From Amblyomma americanum (Eukaryota; Arthropoda; Arachnida; Ixodida; Ixodidae): a stretch of 64,000 bases of DNA. Shown piece by piece: positions 60,423-64,000 of this stretch. How positions within the stretch are numbered: position 1 is the stretch's first letter; the number at the start of each line of letters is the position of its first letter. The stretch lies in the NCBI RefSeq assembly GCF_052857255.1, contig NW_027526743.1:1-64000 (forward strand), read 5' to 3'. The position numbers and the translations under genes are program-made. The notes below the pieces were generated by a model. That model saw only the letters and a list, made by a program, of their open reading frames with translations. It did no database searches and had not been told where the DNA came from.

Positions 60423-60810
60423 GCGCAGTTATAAGAGAAAAAGTTTTGACGCGTGTCACAGAGACACTTGTAAAACCGATGTGTTCAGATTTAGCTCGTT
60501 TCGGTCTAAAACAGCTTGTTTCGTTGCATTAAGCACGAATACATGCTTTTCGCGCAGTTATAAGAGAAAAAGTTTTGACGAGTATCACGTGGAACACTTG
60601 TAATACCGATGTGTTGTGATTTGGCTCGTTTCGGTCTAAAACAGCTTGTTTCGTTGTATTAAGCAAGAATACATGCTTTTCGCGCAGTTATAAGAGAAAA
60701 AGTTTTGACGCGTATCAGAGGAACACTTGTAAAACCGATGTGTTCAGATTTAACTCTTTTCGGACTAAAACAGCTTGTTTCGTTGTATTAAGCACGAATA
60801 CATGCTTTTC
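60423..60810 (+). repeat. 3-monomer tandem repeat, copy 2 (388 bp)
   Basis: Same three monomers with the same private variants (CGTTGCATTAAGC, GATTTGGCTCG, TTTAACTCTTTTCGGAC). Differences are GCGTGTCACAGAG in the first monomer and AGCACGAATAC at the end of the third. It is the smallest clear tandem multimer in the window. Confidence 0.92.
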
Positions 60811-61585
60811 GCGCAGTTATAAGGGAAAAAGTTTTGACGCGTATCACATGGACACTTGGAAAACCGATGTGTTCAGATTTAGCTCGTATTGGTCTCAAAC
60901 AGCTTGTTTCGTTGTATTAAGCACGAATACATGCTTTTCGCGCAGTTATAAGAGAAAAAGTTTTGACGCGTATCAGAGGAACACTTGTAAAACCGATGTG
61001 TTCTGATTTAGCTCGTTTCGGTCTAAAACAGCTCGTTTCGCTGTATTAAGCACGAATACATGCTTTTCGCGCAGTTATAAGAGAAAAAGTTTAGACGCGT
61101 ATCAGAGGAACAATTGTAAATCCGATGTGTTGTGATTTAGCTCGTTTCGGTCTAAAACAGCTTGTTTCGCTGTATTAAGCAGAAATACATGCTTTTCGCG
61201 CAGCTATAAGAGAAAAAAGAGTTGACGCGTATCAGAGGAACACTTGTAAAACCGATGTGTTGTGATTTAGCTCGTTTCGGTCTAAAACAGCTTGTTTCGC
61301 TGTATTAAGCAAGAATACATGCTTTTCGCGCAGTATTAAGAGAAAAAAATTTGACGCGTATCAGAGGAACACTTGTAAAACCGATGTGTTGTGATTTAGC
61401 TCGTTTTGGTCTAAAACAGCTTGTTTCGCTGTATTAAGCAAGAATACATGCTTTTCGCGCAGTTATAAGAGAAAAAGTTTTGACGCGTATTAGAGAGACA
61501 CTTGTAAAACCGATGTGTTGTGATTTAGCTCTTTTCGGTCTAAAACAGCTTGTTTCGTTGTATTAAGCAAGAATACATGCTTTTC
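60811..61585 (+). repeat. Divergent monomers
   Basis: Six monomers with more private changes than elsewhere: AAGGGAAAAAG (60822), CACATGGACACTTGGAAAACC (near 60845-60865), CGTATTGGTCTCAAAC (near 60886), AACAATTGTAAATCC (near 61109), AGCAGAAATAC (near 61178), GCAGCTATAAG (61200), AAAAAAGAGTTGACG (near 61213) and CAGTATTAAGAGAAAAAAATTTG (near 61330). No sign of a foreign insertion. Confidence 0.82.
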
Positions 61586-64000
61586 GCGCAGTTATAAAAG
61601 AAAAAGTTTTGACGAGTATCACGTGGATACTTGTAAAACCGATGTGTTCAGATTTAGCTCGTTTCGGTCTAAAACAGCTTGTTTCGTTGTATTAAGCACG
61701 AATACATGGTTTTCGCGCAGTTATAAGAGAAAAAGTTTTGACGAGTATCACGTGGAACACTTGTAATACCGATGTGTTGTGATTTAGCTCGTTTCGGTCT
61801 AAAACAGCTTGTTTCGCTGTATTAAGCAAGAATACATGCTTTTCGCGCAGTTATAAGAGAAAAAGTTTTGACGAGTATCACGTGGAACACTTGTAGTACC
61901 GATGTGTTGTGATTTAGTTCGTTTCGGTCTAAAACAACTTGATTCACTGTATTAAGCAAGAATACATGCTTTTCGCGCAGTTATAAAAGAAAAAGTTTTG
62001 ACGCGTATCGGAGGAACACTTGTAAAACCGATGTGTTGTGATTTAGCTCGTTTCGGTCTAAAACAGCTTGTTTCGCTGTATTAAGCAAGATTACATGCTT
62101 TTCGCGCAGTTAAAAGAGAAAAAGTTTTGACGAGTATCACGTGGATACTTGTAAAACCGATGTGTTCAGATTTAGCTCGTATCGGTCTAAAACAGCTTGT
62201 TTCGTTGTATTAAGCAAGAATACATGCTTTTCGCGCAGTTATAAGAGAAAAAGTTTTGACGCGTATTAGAGAGACACTTGTAAAACCGATGTGTTGTGAT
62301 TTAGCTCGTTTCGGTCTAAAACAGCTTGTTTCGTTGTATTAAGCAAGAATACATGCTTTTCGCGCAGTTATAAGAGAAAAAGTTTTGACGAGTATCACGT
62401 GGATACTTGTAAAACCGATGTGTTCAGATTTAGCTCGTTTCGGTCTAAAACAGCTTGTTTCGTTGTATTAAGCACGAATACATGCTTTTCGCGCAGTTAA
62501 AAGAGAAAAAGTTTTGACAAGTATCACGTGGAACACTTGTAATACCGATGTGTTGTGATTTAGCTCGTTTCGGTCTAAAACAGCTTGTTTCGCTGTATTA
62601 AGCAAGAATACATGCTTTTCGCGCCGTTATAAGAGAAAAAGTTTTGACGCGTATCAGAGGAACACTTGTAAAACCGATGTGTTGTGATTTAGCTCATTTC
62701 GGTCTAAAACAGCTTGTTTCGCTGTATTAAGCAAGAATACATGCTTTTCGCGCAGTTATAAGAGAAAAAGTTTTGACGCGTATCAGAGGAACACTTGTAA
62801 AACCGATGTGTTGTGATTTAGCTCGTTTAGGTCTAAAACAGCTTGTTTCGTTGTATTAAGCAAGAATACATGCTTTTCGCGCAGTTATAAGAGAAAAAGT
62901 TTTGACGCGTATCAGAGGAACACTTGTAAAACCGATGTGTTGTGATTTAGCTCGTTTAGGTCTAAAACAGCTTGTTTCGCTGTATTAAGCAAGAATACAT
63001 GCTTTTCGCGCAGTTATAAGAGAAAAAGTTTTGACGCGTATCAGAGACACTTGTAAAACCGATGTGTTGTGATTTAGCTCGTTTCGGTCTAAAACAGCTT
63101 GTTTCGTTGTATTAAGCAAGAATACATGCTTTTCGCGCGGTTATAAGAGAAAAAGTTGACGAGTATCACGTGGATACTTGTAAAACCGATGTGTTCAGAT
63201 TTAGCTCGTTTCGGTCTAAAACAGCTTGTTTCGTTGTATTAAGCACGAATACATGCTTTTCGCGCAGTTATAAGAGAAAAAGTTTTGACGAGTATCACGT
63301 GGAACACTTGTAATACCGATGTGTTGTGATTTAGCTCGTTTCGGTTTAAAACAGCTTGTTTCGCTGTATTAAGCAAGAATACATGCTTTTCGCGCAGTTA
63401 TAAGAGAAAAAGTTTTGACGCGTATCAGAGAAACACTTGTAAAACCGATGTGTTCAGATTTAGCTCGTTTCGGTCTGAAACAGCTTGTTTCGTTGTATTA
63501 AGCACGAATACATGCTTTTCGCGCAGTTATAAGAGAAAAAGTTTAGACGCGTATCAGAGGAACACTTGTAAAACCGATGTGTTGTGATTTAGCTCGTTTC
63601 GGTGTAAAACAGCTTGTTTCGTAGTATTAAGCAAGAATACATGCTTTTCGCGCAGTTATAAGAGAAAAAGTTTTGACGCGTATTAGAGGAACACTTGTAA
63701 AACCTTTGTGTTGTGATTTAGCTCGTTTCGGTCTAAAACAGCTTGTTTCGCTGTATTAAGCAAGAATACATGCTTTTCGCGCAGTTATAAGAGAAAAAGT
63801 TTTGACGCGTGTCACAGGGACACTTGTAAAACCGATGTGTTCAGATTTAGCTCGTTTCGGTCTAAAACAGCTTGTTTCGTTGTATTAAGCACGAATACAT
63901 GCTTTTCGCGCAGTTATAAGAGAAAAAGTTTTGACGAGTATCACGTGGAACACTTGTAATACCGATGTGTTGTGATTTAGCTCGTTTCGGTTTAAAACAG
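61586..64000 (+). repeat. Block repeated from 56676-59093, copy 2 (cut by window end)
   Basis: Follows 56676-59093 to the last base of the window, so the true extent is unknown. Private differences: ACATGGTTTT (near 61706), TTTAGTTCG (near 61916), GTATCGGAGG (near 62006), TTTTGACAAG (near 62515). The last monomer is incomplete at base 64000. Confidence 0.9.

Larger units (their letters stand above)
1..64000 (+). repeat. Satellite DNA array, 129-bp monomer family
   Basis: Seen directly: the joint motif GCGCAGTTATAAGAG recurs about every 129 bp from base 1 to the end (for example at 1, 130, 259, 388, 517), always on the same strand. Monomers differ by class-specific substitutions and small indels, and the classes follow one another in fixed orders repeated over kilobases, which is the definition of higher-order repeats. 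No stretch longer than about 60 bp lacks similarity to the monomer. Sixty-four kilobases of tandem HOR DNA is typical of eukaryotic centromeric or heterochromatic satellites. Location on a chromosome and host species are inference only. The array continues past both window edges. Confidence 0.98.

Noticed and set aside
1..64000. CRISPR array (regular spacing, conserved repeat)
   Set aside because: There are no unique spacers: the whole 129-bp period is conserved, and both the unit length and the array size are far outside CRISPR ranges. No cas genes.
1..64000. Telomeric repeats, rDNA, tRNA genes, replication origin or bacterial operons
   Set aside because: None of their characteristic sequences was seen on either strand, and no stretch is free of the satellite.

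Overview
The whole window is one uninterrupted satellite DNA array. It consists of roughly 495 head-to-tail copies of a monomer that is usually 129 bp (130 bp in some classes, 123-127 bp in deletion classes, about 163 bp in two insertion classes), all in the same orientation. I found no credible protein-coding gene, RNA gene, CRISPR array, mobile element or unique sequence. Dozens of kilobases of tandem repeat organised into higher-order repeats (HORs) point to a eukaryotic centromeric, pericentromeric or other heterochromatic block read by long-read sequencing. I do not recognise the family and cannot name the species. A typical monomer is about 39% GC but holds about 8 CpGs where about 5 are expected, so it shows none of the CpG loss of heavily methylated vertebrate or plant satellites.

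Layout. A 28-monomer HOR ('alpha', 3,678 bp) fills 1-3678. A second copy (3679-8644) contains an exact 10-monomer tandem duplication. A third copy is truncated (8645-9677) and passes into a second arrangement ('beta', 9678-17094) and then an alpha tail (17095-17734). At 17735 the order restarts: a full alpha copy (17735-21411), a partial alpha copy (21412-22700), beta (22701-25599), a hybrid joint, and beta again (25859-29792). From 29793 to 48163 are rearranged blocks sharing signature monomers, repeated at offsets of about 9.65, 4.36, 1.28 and 1.16 kb. From 48164 onward the visible periods are shorter and local: a 6-mer of 775 bp (two copies), an 18-mer period of 2,326 bp, a 3-mer of 388 bp (two copies), and a block of about 2.4 kb repeated 4.91 kb away and running off the window end.

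The most notable points are these. Two loci per HOR carry a 34-bp expansion made by internal slippage, and they mark an older 4-monomer duplication. One crossover-type hybrid monomer is inherited at three places. The monomer classes alternate between an ACGCGT box and an ATCACGTG box at the same place, with a near-constant TTTTCGCGC box at the monomer joint. From about 33.6 to 43.5 kb (tailing to 48.7 kb) single-base indels are abundant, while the equivalent copies on either side are clean. I read that as a drop in consensus quality rather than biology. The short open frames in the window are by-products of a 129-bp (43-codon) period; most begin at non-ATG codons.
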